From assembly GCA_047629195.1 (NCBI GenBank), contig JBLHWY010000004.1, positions 41,131-105,130 of the forward strand: a DNA stretch of 64,000 nucleotides, given 5' to 3'. Shown here one piece after another: positions 8,784 to 17,695 of the stretch. Below the pieces are notes generated by a model that was given only the letters and a program-made list of their open reading frames with translations, searched no databases and had not been told where the DNA came from. The DNA comes from UBA4582 sp047629195 (GTDB taxonomy: Bacteria; Pseudomonadota; Gammaproteobacteria; Pseudomonadales; Azotimanducaceae). The stretch's first letter is position 1. Each line of letters opens with the position of its first letter. The position numbers and the translations under genes are program-made.

Positions 8784-10445
8784 TTGAGCATTACTATCTA
8801 TCAGGCGAAGAAAATCATCACGATGAATCCATCTAACCCGGAGGGAACCCATGTCGCGGTTCGTGATGGGCTTATTCTTGGCGTTGGCTCGCTGGATGAG
8901 GTTGCAGGTTGGGGAGCGTACGAACTTGATACCAGCTTTGCCAATCATGTGATTGTGCCGGGTTTTGTTGAGGCACATGCGCATGTGATGGCCGGTGGCA
9001 TGATGCTTTTGCCCTATATGGGTTACTTTGAAAGAAAGTTGCCGGATGGCTCCACCGCACCGGGTATTAAAAGCTACGAAGCGTTGATTGAAGCACTGAA
9101 GCTAGCAGAGTCAAATTTGGTAGATGCTGAAGCGCCGCTGGTAGCTGTTGGATTTGATCCAATTTACTTTCCAGACCAACCGCGTCTGTCGCGTCTTGAG
9201 TTGGATCAGGTGTCAGCAACAAGGCCTATTTATCTGCAGCATGCCAGTGGCCATCTTGCGACCGTAAACTCCGCTATGCTTGCGGAAAACGGCGTGACCA
9301 AAGAGATGAAAATCGAAGGACTTGGCCGTGATGACAACGGCGAATTGGACGGTGAGCTACGTGAGCCGGCAGCGATGTCTACCTGCAAGACGGGCAATCG
9401 GATTGTGCAGCGAATTAATCAGACCGAGCAAGCGCTTAGAGATTTTGGTGCACTAGCTCGTAACGCGGGCATCACAACCTGTACCGATCTGGGTGGCGTG
9501 TCAATATTGGTGCCAAAGTTACTTGAGATGTGGCAAGAGATTACTGGTGAAGCAAGCTTTCCGCTGAGAATTGCGCAATACAACATTCCAGCAATGCCTG
9601 GTGCGGCGGCTGCGTTTGATGAAATAGCTGATCAATTTATTGAGCTGCAAAAGAAACAAACAGAAAAGCTAAGGTTTCCCGGTGTCAAATTTATTCTGGA
9701 TGGTTCAATTCAAGGGTTTAGTGCGCTGATCGAGGAACCGGGATACTTCAGCGGTGAAGATCACGGCCAATTGCTGACCATTCCTGAGCAATTCGCTGAT
9801 TGGTTGCGGCCATTTCATCGTGCAAGCCTTAATGTTCATATGCACTGTAATGGCAATTTAACCCAGCAACTCGCGATTGATACGGTAGAGAAAATAGTGC
9901 GAGAAGATCCGTGGTTGGATCATCGCCATACTATTACGCACGCTCAACTAACCACTCAGGCGCAGCTCAGAAAAATGGCGAAGCTTGGTTTGTGTGCAAA
10001 CTTCTTTGCTAATCATTTGTGGTATTGGGGTGATCAGCACTACGATATTACTGTTGGTCCAGAGCGCGCCAATTCACTTGAGCCATGTGCTTCTGCTTTG
10101 AGGGAGGGTGTTCCTTTCTCCATACATTCCGATGCAGGCGTGACGCCTTTGGGTTCCTTGCACACAATGTGGTGTGCTGTGAACCGTATTACACCGAGTG
10201 GTCGTGTGCTGGGCGAAGTTGAAAAAATTAGCGCATACGAGGCATTAAGAGCCGTGACTATTTCTGCTGCATACCAGATGCATTTAGATGATGAAATTGG
10301 CTCGTTAGAAGCCGGTAAGAAAGCTGATTTTGCCGTGCTCGAGCAGGATCCGTTGACAGTCGAGCCGATGAGTATTCGTGACATTAAAGTCTGGGGGACA
10401 GTGCTGGCGGGTACAAAATATCAAGCTGCTGGCGTGGTGGACTAG
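8784..10445 (+). CDS. Amidohydrolase family protein (Amidohydro_3/YtcJ type)
   Basis: This is a 553-residue metal-dependent hydrolase of the amidohydrolase superfamily. The metal-binding HAH lies at 65-67 within FVEAHAHVMAGG. Later metal ligands are visible in NVHMHCNGN, HRHTITHAQ and IHSDAGVTPLG, and a C-terminal composite beta-sandwich segment follows (GSLEAGKKADFAVLEQDP). It begins at TTG 8784 with AAGGA about 10 bases upstream. Its stop codon shares one base with the GTG start of the downstream CobW-type GTPase, so translation is coupled. No signal peptide is seen, so it is cytoplasmic. Family members hydrolyse cyclic or linear amides of unknown identity. Confidence 0.93.
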   Translation: MSITIYQAKKIITMNPSNPEGTHVAVRDGLILGVGSLDEVAGWGAYELDTSFANHVIVPGFVEAHAHVMAGGMMLLPYMGYFERKLPDGSTAPGIKSYEALIEALKLAESNLVDAEAPLVAVGFDPIYFPDQPRLSRLELDQVSATRPIYLQHASGHLATVNSAMLAENGVTKEMKIEGLGRDDNGELDGELREPAAMSTCKTGNRIVQRINQTEQALRDFGALARNAGITTCTDLGGVSILVPKLLEMWQEITGEASFPLRIAQYNIPAMPGAAAAFDEIADQFIELQKKQTEKLRFPGVKFILDGSIQGFSALIEEPGYFSGEDHGQLLTIPEQFADWLRPFHRASLNVHMHCNGNLTQQLAIDTVEKIVREDPWLDHRHTITHAQLTTQAQLRKMAKLGLCANFFANHLWYWGDQHYDITVGPERANSLEPCASALREGVPFSIHSDAGVTPLGSLHTMWCAVNRITPSGRVLGEVEKISAYEALRAVTISAAYQMHLDDEIGSLEAGKKADFAVLEQDPLTVEPMSIRDIKVWGTVLAGTKYQAAGVVD

Positions 10446-11365
10446 TGGTTGGTTTTACGATACTTGGCGGCTATCTCGGCGTAGGAAAAACGACGCTTCT
10501 AAATCATATTTTGCGAAACAACGATTTGTTGGATGGTCAGCCCCGGCGTATAGCGTTACTCATTAATGACTTCGGTGACATTAATATTGATGCGCAGCTA
10601 ATTGAATCGCAAAGTGACAAACAAATAAATCTTGCGAACGGATGTGTTTGTTGTACGCTCAATGACGGTTTTACAGATGCGCTAGAAAGGCTGTTAGCGC
10701 TGGAACCTAAGCCGGAACACATTATAGTCGAAGCGAGCGGCGTAGCTGATGTTGGCAATCTTTCCCAGTATGGCAACGGTCAGGAACTGAAGCTTGCCAA
10801 TGTCATCGTCGTTGCAGATGCCGAAACTGTGCGTGAAAAAGCTGCTGATAAATATGTTGCGCGTACGATTCAGCGCCAGCTAAAAAGTGCAGATTTGATT
10901 CTACTGAATAAGATTGATCTATTGGCAGATGAAGAACAACGAGCGTTGGTCGTCTGGTTATCTGAGCTTACCGATGGCGTGCCCGTTGTACCCTGCGTTA
11001 ACTGTGATATCCCCTTGGCAATGATTTTTGATCTTGAACACAGGGGTTTTACGCCTGATGAGAGCGTGCACGGGCACGAACACTATCGTGGCTGGAGTTA
11101 TCGCTCAACGATGCCTATTACTCGCCGGGCTTTGGATGAATTTGTCGCAAACCTTGGTCAGGATGTTTTGCGCTGTAAAGGGCTATTCATAGACGAGGCA
11201 GGCGGGTCTTTAGTGCTTCAGGTTGTTGGCAAGCGTAAAGAAATTACGGTCGCGCAGTCTGATAACCGATCTGCTAATCAAGTAGTCGCGATCGGATTGA
11301 GCGCTCAGTTAAAACCAGAAAAACTAGATATGCTGGCCGAAGCATTGTTCGGTGACGCTTGCTAG
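10445..11365 (+). CDS. CobW/COG0523-type GTPase, putative metallochaperone
   Basis: This is a 306-residue G3E-family GTPase. The P-loop GGYLGVGKTT spans 8-17, the zinc-binding CxCC motif (GCVCC, Cys67, Cys69, Cys70) is intact, and the guanine-specificity NKID lies at 155-158. A short histidine cluster, HGHEH at 209-213, precedes the C-terminal CobW_C-like domain. The GTG start overlaps the amidohydrolase stop by one base. Family members deliver Zn, Co or Fe to client metalloenzymes (ZNG1/MetAP, nitrile hydratase) or respond to zinc shortage. The tight coupling suggests the adjacent amidohydrolase is the client, which is inference. No Zur site was recognised upstream. Confidence 0.94.
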   Translation: MVGFTILGGYLGVGKTTLLNHILRNNDLLDGQPRRIALLINDFGDINIDAQLIESQSDKQINLANGCVCCTLNDGFTDALERLLALEPKPEHIIVEASGVADVGNLSQYGNGQELKLANVIVVADAETVREKAADKYVARTIQRQLKSADLILLNKIDLLADEEQRALVVWLSELTDGVPVVPCVNCDIPLAMIFDLEHRGFTPDESVHGHEHYRGWSYRSTMPITRRALDEFVANLGQDVLRCKGLFIDEAGGSLVLQVVGKRKEITVAQSDNRSANQVVAIGLSAQLKPEKLDMLAEALFGDAC

Positions 11366-11437
11366 ATAGATGATATGTTTACAGTGCAAACCGGCTTGTG
11401 CTGATCAATATTAAGCGGATTCAAAAAGGAGATATGC

Positions 11438-13198
11438 ATGTACGATACACTGATAAAAGGCGGCACGGTTTACGACGGTAGTGGTGGCGCTGCGATGAAT
11501 GCGGATGTCGCGATTCAAGATGGTGTGATAGTTGCTGTTGGTGCTGACCTTTCAGGTGCTGCAAAAAACACGATTGATGCTGATGGTGCGATCGTTGCGC
11601 CGGCATGGGTTGATATCCATACTCACTATGATGGTCAAGTGACCTGGGACTCGGAAATGAACCCTTCCGCGAGTCATGGTGTCGGCACGATTGTCATGGG
11701 CAATTGTGGCGTTGGGTTTGCGCCAGTCGCAAAAGGTGGTGAACAGGATCTGATTGACCTGATGGAAGGGGTCGAGGATATTCCTGGCGCTGCATTGCAT
11801 GAAGGTATGCCCTGGGGTGCGTGGCAGTCCTATCCCGAATACTTAGACTACCTAGCAACCAGAGAATATGCGCTTGATATCAGCTCCCTTGTTGCTCACG
11901 GGGCAGTGCGCAACTATGTCATGGGTGATCGCGGTAGAACCAATCAAGCTGCAACTGAGTCTGACCTTAAGCAGATGGGAATTGTTGTTGAAGAAGCCTT
12001 GAGAGCAGGTGCTGTCGGCTTTTCGACTTCCCGTATTCTTGGACACCGTTCTATTCAGGGTGAACCAGTGCCAGGCACGTTTGCCAACGATGTTGAAGTG
12101 ATGGCGATATCAGATGCGCTAAAAAGGGCTGGCAGCGGTGTCTTCCAGATCATTCCCTCCAGCACGCTTGGACCAGGTCGACCTGAAATGAAGGAGCATT
12201 CATCGCTGGAACAAGAAATAGATCTAATTTTGAATGTAAGCCAATCGAGCGGTAGGCCCGCGACATTCACGCTGTTTCAAACCCATGAGTGGACGGACAA
12301 GTGGCGTGACGCACTTGCGTTGGTCAAAGTGGGTAATGCAAAAGGCGCGCAGGTGTATCCCCAAGTGGGTTCTCGTCCGACAGGTTTAGTCCTTAGTATG
12401 AACACTTACCATCCGTGGATGCTGAAGCCGAGTTACAAAAAGCTTGCAACGCTCGAAGCACCGGAACGAATGGCAGCGTTATTGAAACCCGAAGTTAAGC
12501 GTGCAATTTTAAGTGAGTCCAATCATGTTGAAGGCGTGCCAGTTGGGTCGATGGAGTTTGGCATTGCTCATGCGGAGTTCACCTGGGAGCAAGCGTACGT
12601 GCTGACCAGTGACAGTGACTATGAACCAAAGCAGGAGGAAAGCTTTGCCGCGAGGGCAGCAGAAACTAACCAGCCACCGGAAGGTTTGCTCTACGACTAT
12701 TTGGTGAACAAACTCGATCACATGGCAATAATATTTTTTACTAACTACCCAGAGTTTAATCTGGATGCCGTGCGTGAAATGCAAATGGATGACTGCACCG
12801 TGACGGGGTTGTCAGATGCAGGCGCACACGTATCGCTGATTTTTGATGCGGTGAACCCAACTTATCAGCTCTCTTACTGGACCCGTGATCGTGTCCGCGG
12901 CGAAAAGCTTCCGATTAGCCATGTGATTCATCGTGGTACGCAACGCAACGCCCAGCTATTTGGATTTAACGATAGGGGGCTGATCAAGGAAGGTATGCGT
13001 GCCGATATTAATGTTATCGATTATGACAACCTGGGTCTTGGTGAGCTTAAGATTCAGCATGATTTGCCCGCCGGAGGTGCTCGATTAATGCAGCCTGCTA
13101 AAGGATACCTTGCGACAATGATTGGAGGCGAAATTACTCGACGATTTGACCAAGATACGGGTGCGAGACCTGGACGCCTTGTTCGTGGTGGCCGCTAG
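11438..13198 (+). CDS. N-acyl-D-amino-acid deacylase-like amidohydrolase
   Basis: This 586-residue member of the D-aminoacylase branch of the amidohydrolase superfamily carries the metal pair HTH at 61-63 (VDIHTHYDGQ). It also has the family motif MGNCGVGFAP near 86, a mid-protein SDAGAHVSLIFD metal loop and a C-terminal GMRADINVIDYDN segment. AAAAGGAG lies upstream of the ATG at 11438. It follows the GTPase by 72 bp, probably in the same operon, which makes two metal-dependent hydrolases flanking a possible metal chaperone. The known reaction is release of a D-amino acid or amine from an N-acyl compound; the acyl group is unknown. A second, different member of this branch lies at the right edge of the window. 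Confidence 0.92.
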   Translation: MYDTLIKGGTVYDGSGGAAMNADVAIQDGVIVAVGADLSGAAKNTIDADGAIVAPAWVDIHTHYDGQVTWDSEMNPSASHGVGTIVMGNCGVGFAPVAKGGEQDLIDLMEGVEDIPGAALHEGMPWGAWQSYPEYLDYLATREYALDISSLVAHGAVRNYVMGDRGRTNQAATESDLKQMGIVVEEALRAGAVGFSTSRILGHRSIQGEPVPGTFANDVEVMAISDALKRAGSGVFQIIPSSTLGPGRPEMKEHSSLEQEIDLILNVSQSSGRPATFTLFQTHEWTDKWRDALALVKVGNAKGAQVYPQVGSRPTGLVLSMNTYHPWMLKPSYKKLATLEAPERMAALLKPEVKRAILSESNHVEGVPVGSMEFGIAHAEFTWEQAYVLTSDSDYEPKQEESFAARAAETNQPPEGLLYDYLVNKLDHMAIIFFTNYPEFNLDAVREMQMDDCTVTGLSDAGAHVSLIFDAVNPTYQLSYWTRDRVRGEKLPISHVIHRGTQRNAQLFGFNDRGLIKEGMRADINVIDYDNLGLGELKIQHDLPAGGARLMQPAKGYLATMIGGEITRRFDQDTGARPGRLVRGGR

Positions 13199-13243
13199 TT
13201 GGTAGACCATGGCTTGTGGCGCTGAGTTCGTGGAGAGGGAAAT

Positions 13244-14251
13244 TTACTTAAACCTTCTAACGAGATTCAGGGCGCAAGATTCCAAGTAGTCGATTGTTTC
13301 TGTCGGGTCAAGGATTGGGTGAGGTAAGACGACGGATACCGGTAAGTCTAAGTCCAGTATGCTTTGTAGTTGATCGCCTATCTGTTGCCAATTGCCGTGC
13401 AGCGCAAAGTCGTCAGCGATTCTATCGGAAAGAAAGTTAACGACCTCTCCTGCGTGAACTGGATCTCGGTGATGATGAAAGTCAGGCATGGCTTGTTTGC
13501 GCAGTTCGTGAACATCTGGTCCATTCCAGCGATGATTAAGATTCTCAAACAAAGCAGGTGAGTACTCGTAATATCCTGCGGCGATTGCTCTTGCCATTGA
13601 ACGAGCGGTTTGTTCATTTTCCGAATATGCTGTGTGAAAAATGAGTGCCAGTGATATCTCGGCGATATCACGGCCGGCTTGTTCGGCACCTTCACAAACA
13701 TGACGCCAGGCCAGTTGGATATTGTCTGGGTGAGTGCCAACGCGAATAAAAACACCGTCAGCATATTTCCCGGCCATATGTAACGTTTTAGGCCCCTGAG
13801 CTGCAATCCAGACCGGTACTGGGGCTGAGTGCGCAAGACCTGCAGGTCTAAGTGCACCGACCTCTATACGCTCTCCAGCCAGCAACTTCTTTACATGAAT
13901 GGTGGTTTCCTGCATCTGCTTTAAGCGTGCCGGTGCGAGCCCATTAAAACGTACTGCGGTGTCGCCGCTACCTAATCCCAAAAGTGTTCTGCCCGGCGCT
14001 AACTGCTCAACAGTTGCGATTGACCCTGCCAGCACAGATGGATGCCGTATGACAGGGTTATCCAGCAATGTACCGAGTTGTATCGTCGTTGTGACTTGAG
14101 ATGCCATTGCAAGCAGAACATAAGGGTCAGGCGCTTTGAGAGGGTTGACGGGTATGAGTCCCATATCCCAACCAAGCGACTCTGCGCGCGAGGCACTGGC
14201 GGCAAATCGCATTGGCGTTACCATGTCCAACCGATTGAGTGCGAACTTCAT
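13244..14251 (-). CDS. Luciferase-like (LLM class) flavin/F420 oxidoreductase
   Basis: This is a 335-residue bacterial luciferase-fold TIM-barrel enzyme. Recognisable segments are RAESLGWDMGLIP near 27, TTIQLGTLLDNPVIRHPSVLA near 56 and the glycine-rich LAPGRTLLGLGSGD around 90. VPVWIAAQGPKTLHMAGKYADG lies around 150. It uses reduced FMN or F420. The presence of F420 in the host cannot be shown here, so an FMNH2-dependent monooxygenase is equally likely. It is transcribed 51 bp after the molybdopterin oxidoreductase, probably as its operon partner, and is convergent with the D-aminoacylase gene. Confidence 0.92.
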   Translation of the reverse strand: MKFALNRLDMVTPMRFAASASRAESLGWDMGLIPVNPLKAPDPYVLLAMASQVTTTIQLGTLLDNPVIRHPSVLAGSIATVEQLAPGRTLLGLGSGDTAVRFNGLAPARLKQMQETTIHVKKLLAGERIEVGALRPAGLAHSAPVPVWIAAQGPKTLHMAGKYADGVFIRVGTHPDNIQLAWRHVCEGAEQAGRDIAEISLALIFHTAYSENEQTARSMARAIAAGYYEYSPALFENLNHRWNGPDVHELRKQAMPDFHHHRDPVHAGEVVNFLSDRIADDFALHGNWQQIGDQLQSILDLDLPVSVVLPHPILDPTETIDYLESCALNLVRRFK

Positions 14252-14302
14252 ACAAACCTCTTTAACTTAATCCGATTTAACCTAATGGATGCAGCAAAAA
14301 TA

Positions 14303-16555
14303 TTAACCAGCCAGTGTTTGCTCGGACATCTGCTTTGGTGCGTCTACTTTTACGATGCGTCCCGGAAATCCTTTAAAGTGAGGAATGCCTTGCTCTACAT
14401 CTAGAAACTCATCGTCGTCAGAACAAAGTACTGCGTCGCTCGACAAAAATGCGCCAGCAAGCTTTTCCTTTCCTCTTAACTCTGGGTACCACCAGCCGTG
14501 GGGAACCCTGATGTGACCTTCTTTCATTGATGCCTGAACGAGTATCTTGGCGGTCACCGTACCGTGCGCGGTTTCTAATTTTACCCAGTCATGATCTTCG
14601 ACGTTCTCGCGGGCAGCATCTGTTGGATGTAAAAATAGTTTTGGCGACGGCGATCTTTTTCGTAGCACTTCAATATTTCTTTGACCGGTCTGAAAAAACG
14701 CATCTTCTCGTACGCCGGTAAATACGCGGTAAGGATAGGCTGCACTCACTGCCGGACCTTCCCGATGATAGGGAAGCGGATCAAACCCAAGTTCTTCAAG
14801 CACGCTTGAATAAAGTTCGACTTTCCCTGAAGGGGTTGCGAATCCGGTCTGCTCATATTTCTTAAATGCTGGCGCCGGTACCTCCATGAATGTACTCGCT
14901 TCGAATTGCGCAAATGTTCTGTTTGATCGCGAGAGACGATGGTCAAGCATGTCTTCAAGTTTTTCCCATGGGAAGTGCGCTTCGAATCCCATGCGGTGCG
15001 CAAGATCGCGCCAGAACTGAAAGGTGCTGGATGCTTGTTCAGGTGGCTCTACTGCCTTTTGTGAGAGTGTCAGTCTGTTACCCCAACTCCAGCTGTCTGC
15101 AATATGGTTTCGTTCCGAGAACACATCACCAGGCAATATATAGTCGGCCAACATTGCAGTTGGTGTCATGAATATTTCATGTGCGACGATCAAATCCTGA
15201 TTCATCATTGCCTTCAGTATTTGATGCTGGTTTGGGTAACTCAACAGCGCATTATTGCCTAGCGCGATAAACGCTTTAATGGGGTAGGGGTCACCGTGAG
15301 CCATAGCACGGAATACGTTAGTCGGGTTTGCCATTTGGCAACCCATGACGATATCAGCGTAAGGATATCCCCAGACCTTTTCCGTTGGTTCTTTTAGCAT
15401 CTCAGCAACCCGATAGGTAAATACGGGGTGATCATCATAGCCGAGCTGTTTTGCTTTTTGTTCCAGTGACAATTCCTCGTGTAAACCAATTTCAGATTCA
15501 GGTATGTAACTTTGATTAAAGCCATCCAGCATTTCACCGCCAACGGCGTCAAGGTTGCCGGTGACAGCACGAAGAATTGAATGTAATCTGATTGCGGATG
15601 TGGAGGATATTTGCTGATCGGTTATTGGCGTCCAAGGAATGACTGCGCCTTCGGAAGTTGCATACATACGTGCTGCTTCGGCTATAAGTGCTTTGTCGAC
15701 ACCGGTAATTTCTTCAACCCGTTCGAGTGGGTATTCGTCGACTCTTTGCTTTAATTCTTCGAAGCCTAGGCACCATTTGCTGACAAATTCTTTGTCGTAG
15801 AGTTCTTCGTCGAAAATCACTTTTAACCAACCCAAGCACATGGCAGCGTCTGTGCCAGCTCGTAGGCTTAGGTGTAAATCCGCTGTCTCGGCTTGATCTG
15901 AAACCCGAGGATCAAGAACAATCACTTTGGCTCCCCTGGCCTTAGCCGCGTTAATCGCATTATAAATAGGCGTCCAGGAGTGCTTGCGGGGATTATGGCC
16001 AAACAACACGATGCAATTGGTCTTTGCGTAGTCAGGTTGGGGAAACCAACCGTAGGTCAGTTTATTGACCGCCGCTGTGTTGCCTGCACATAGTGCGACA
16101 CCGCTTATCCAGTTAGGAGAACCCAAGAGGTTCATAAACCTTCGATCAGTACTGTGGGTTGTTTGTGTATTCCACCCCGACGTTGAAACGGCAAGCGCTT
16201 CAGGGCCATGGTCGGCCACAACAAGCTTAAGCCGCTCAGCTATTTCATCCATTGCCTGCTCATAGGAAATTTCCTCCCACTGGTCTTCACCGCGTTCACC
16301 AACGCGCTTAAGTGGTACGCGAATTCGGTCAGCGTGGTTGTGAATATCGGGTGCAGCGACTCCTTTGTAACAAATATTAGGAGCAAGCATCGGTATATCA
16401 TGGGCAATGACCCGCTCAAGTTTTCCGTCTACGGTTTGGGAGCGTAGCTGGCAGCCAATATCGCAGATGGTACAGACAGAGTAGGTTGTGCGAGTTTCCG
16501 CAATCACCTCTTCTGCTGCTTCTGAAGACTTCTCAAGTTTTGTGTCGTGGGCCAT
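14303..16555 (-). CDS. Molybdopterin-dependent oxidoreductase with N-terminal [4Fe-4S] cluster
   Basis: This is a 750-residue DMSO-reductase-family enzyme. The N-terminal iron-sulfur ligands are Cys28, Cys31, Cys35 and Cys62 (CTICDIGC ... NICYKG). The molybdopterin-binding regions follow, and GVALCAGNTA near 152-161 offers Cys156 as a likely molybdenum ligand, as in formate-dehydrogenase-like members. The C-terminal dinucleotide-binding domain (PYRVFTGVREDAFFQTGQR ... VRVPHGWW-like) is complete. No Tat signal is visible, so the enzyme is probably cytoplasmic. There are no neighbouring electron-transfer or membrane subunits. Paralogues act on formate, thiosulfate/polysulfide or unsaturated organics; the substrate is open. 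Confidence 0.93.
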   Translation of the reverse strand: MAHDTKLEKSSEAAEEVIAETRTTYSVCTICDIGCQLRSQTVDGKLERVIAHDIPMLAPNICYKGVAAPDIHNHADRIRVPLKRVGERGEDQWEEISYEQAMDEIAERLKLVVADHGPEALAVSTSGWNTQTTHSTDRRFMNLLGSPNWISGVALCAGNTAAVNKLTYGWFPQPDYAKTNCIVLFGHNPRKHSWTPIYNAINAAKARGAKVIVLDPRVSDQAETADLHLSLRAGTDAAMCLGWLKVIFDEELYDKEFVSKWCLGFEELKQRVDEYPLERVEEITGVDKALIAEAARMYATSEGAVIPWTPITDQQISSTSAIRLHSILRAVTGNLDAVGGEMLDGFNQSYIPESEIGLHEELSLEQKAKQLGYDDHPVFTYRVAEMLKEPTEKVWGYPYADIVMGCQMANPTNVFRAMAHGDPYPIKAFIALGNNALLSYPNQHQILKAMMNQDLIVAHEIFMTPTAMLADYILPGDVFSERNHIADSWSWGNRLTLSQKAVEPPEQASSTFQFWRDLAHRMGFEAHFPWEKLEDMLDHRLSRSNRTFAQFEASTFMEVPAPAFKKYEQTGFATPSGKVELYSSVLEELGFDPLPYHREGPAVSAAYPYRVFTGVREDAFFQTGQRNIEVLRKRSPSPKLFLHPTDAARENVEDHDWVKLETAHGTVTAKILVQASMKEGHIRVPHGWWYPELRGKEKLAGAFLSSDAVLCSDDDEFLDVEQGIPHFKGFPGRIVKVDAPKQMSEQTLAG

Positions 16556-16744
16556 GATAGCTGCTCATCAATTTAGGGAGATAGTTGAGTATATACAGAG
16601 AAATGTGCCTCTGTGCAATGGGGCTAGGTTAGTGCCCGCTTTGATCAACACCTCGATTTATGCAACCGTAGAAGATCTTAATGTCGCTATGCTAGAGTCG
16701 ACGACTTCGACACGACAAACTTACAAGCCAATAGGATCGCAGCG

Positions 16745-17659
16745 ATGATACCAGCAGACGAAACTTTCAAAGGTACATGGCCCTTTAAACCTAACTTCAG
16801 CGAAGTCGCAGGTTTTAGGCAGCATTATATTGATGAAGGGCCGAGGGACGGAGAAGTTGTCATTTGCCTCCATGGTGAACCTACCTGGGGCTACCTTTAT
16901 AGGAAGTTCATTCCGGCGCTCTCCCGACACTACCGAGTCATCGTTCCGGATCATATGGGTTTCGGTAAAAGCGAGACCCCTCAGGACAGGGTATACACAC
17001 TTCAGACTCATGTTGAGAATCTAACGGCGTTCATCGATGATCTTGGTCTGCAAGATATCACCTTTGTATGTCAGGATTGGGGTGGACCAATTACCGGCGC
17101 TTACACCATTCGCAATCCTGACCGCGTGAAAAGATTAGTGCTGATGAACACGATATTTGGCTACGGTGGTGTGCGACCGATGAGTGAACCAAGCGAGTGG
17201 TTCAAATGGATTGCTAAACATTACGAGGCGGGTACATTAGACGGCATCGTCGGAGAGCTGAATTCTACCATCTTGTCCGTCATGAAGATTGTAGGGTTCG
17301 AAAATTCAGCTGCGGTTGATCAGACCTGGATAGATGCCTATTCTGCACCTTTTCCCGACCGGGCCTCATGCATAGGTGCAAAGGAGTTTCCGTTAGACGT
17401 TCATCTTAATCGGTTTCGGGAGTATGTGGCAGCAGGACTCGAGACAGGAAACCTTGATAAGTTGAAATCAAAACCGGCAATGCTGGCAGAGGGAATGAAA
17501 GATCGCGCTATTCACCCTGAAAACGCCATCGCCGATTTCAAAGCACTGTTTCCTGGCGCGCCAATCAATACGTTTGAAGATGCGAGCCATTTTTGTCAGG
17601 AGGATATACCGCATATCCTCGTACCCCTAATTCATCAGTTTATTCAATCTAACCCTTAG
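16745..17659 (+). CDS. Haloalkane dehalogenase-like alpha/beta hydrolase
   Basis: This is a 304-residue alpha/beta hydrolase. The oxyanion region HGEPTWGYLYRKFIP is at 43-57, and the nucleophile elbow CQDWGGP places Asp111 as nucleophile with Trp112 next to it, the halide-stabilising arrangement of haloalkane dehalogenases. The catalytic His lies in EDASHFCQED near 284, and an acid candidate is in GMKDRAIHPE. The Glu-Pro-Thr-Trp motif after the first strand is shared with DhlA/DhmA-type enzymes. Length is right for the family. It opens a plus-strand cluster divergent from the molybdopterin gene. Epoxide hydrolase or fluoroacetate dehalogenase activity is less likely but not excluded. Confidence 0.88.
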   Translation: MIPADETFKGTWPFKPNFSEVAGFRQHYIDEGPRDGEVVICLHGEPTWGYLYRKFIPALSRHYRVIVPDHMGFGKSETPQDRVYTLQTHVENLTAFIDDLGLQDITFVCQDWGGPITGAYTIRNPDRVKRLVLMNTIFGYGGVRPMSEPSEWFKWIAKHYEAGTLDGIVGELNSTILSVMKIVGFENSAAVDQTWIDAYSAPFPDRASCIGAKEFPLDVHLNRFREYVAAGLETGNLDKLKSKPAMLAEGMKDRAIHPENAIADFKALFPGAPINTFEDASHFCQEDIPHILVPLIHQFIQSNP

Positions 17660-17695
17660 ATCGATTTACCAACTATTGAAAAACAGAGAACACTT

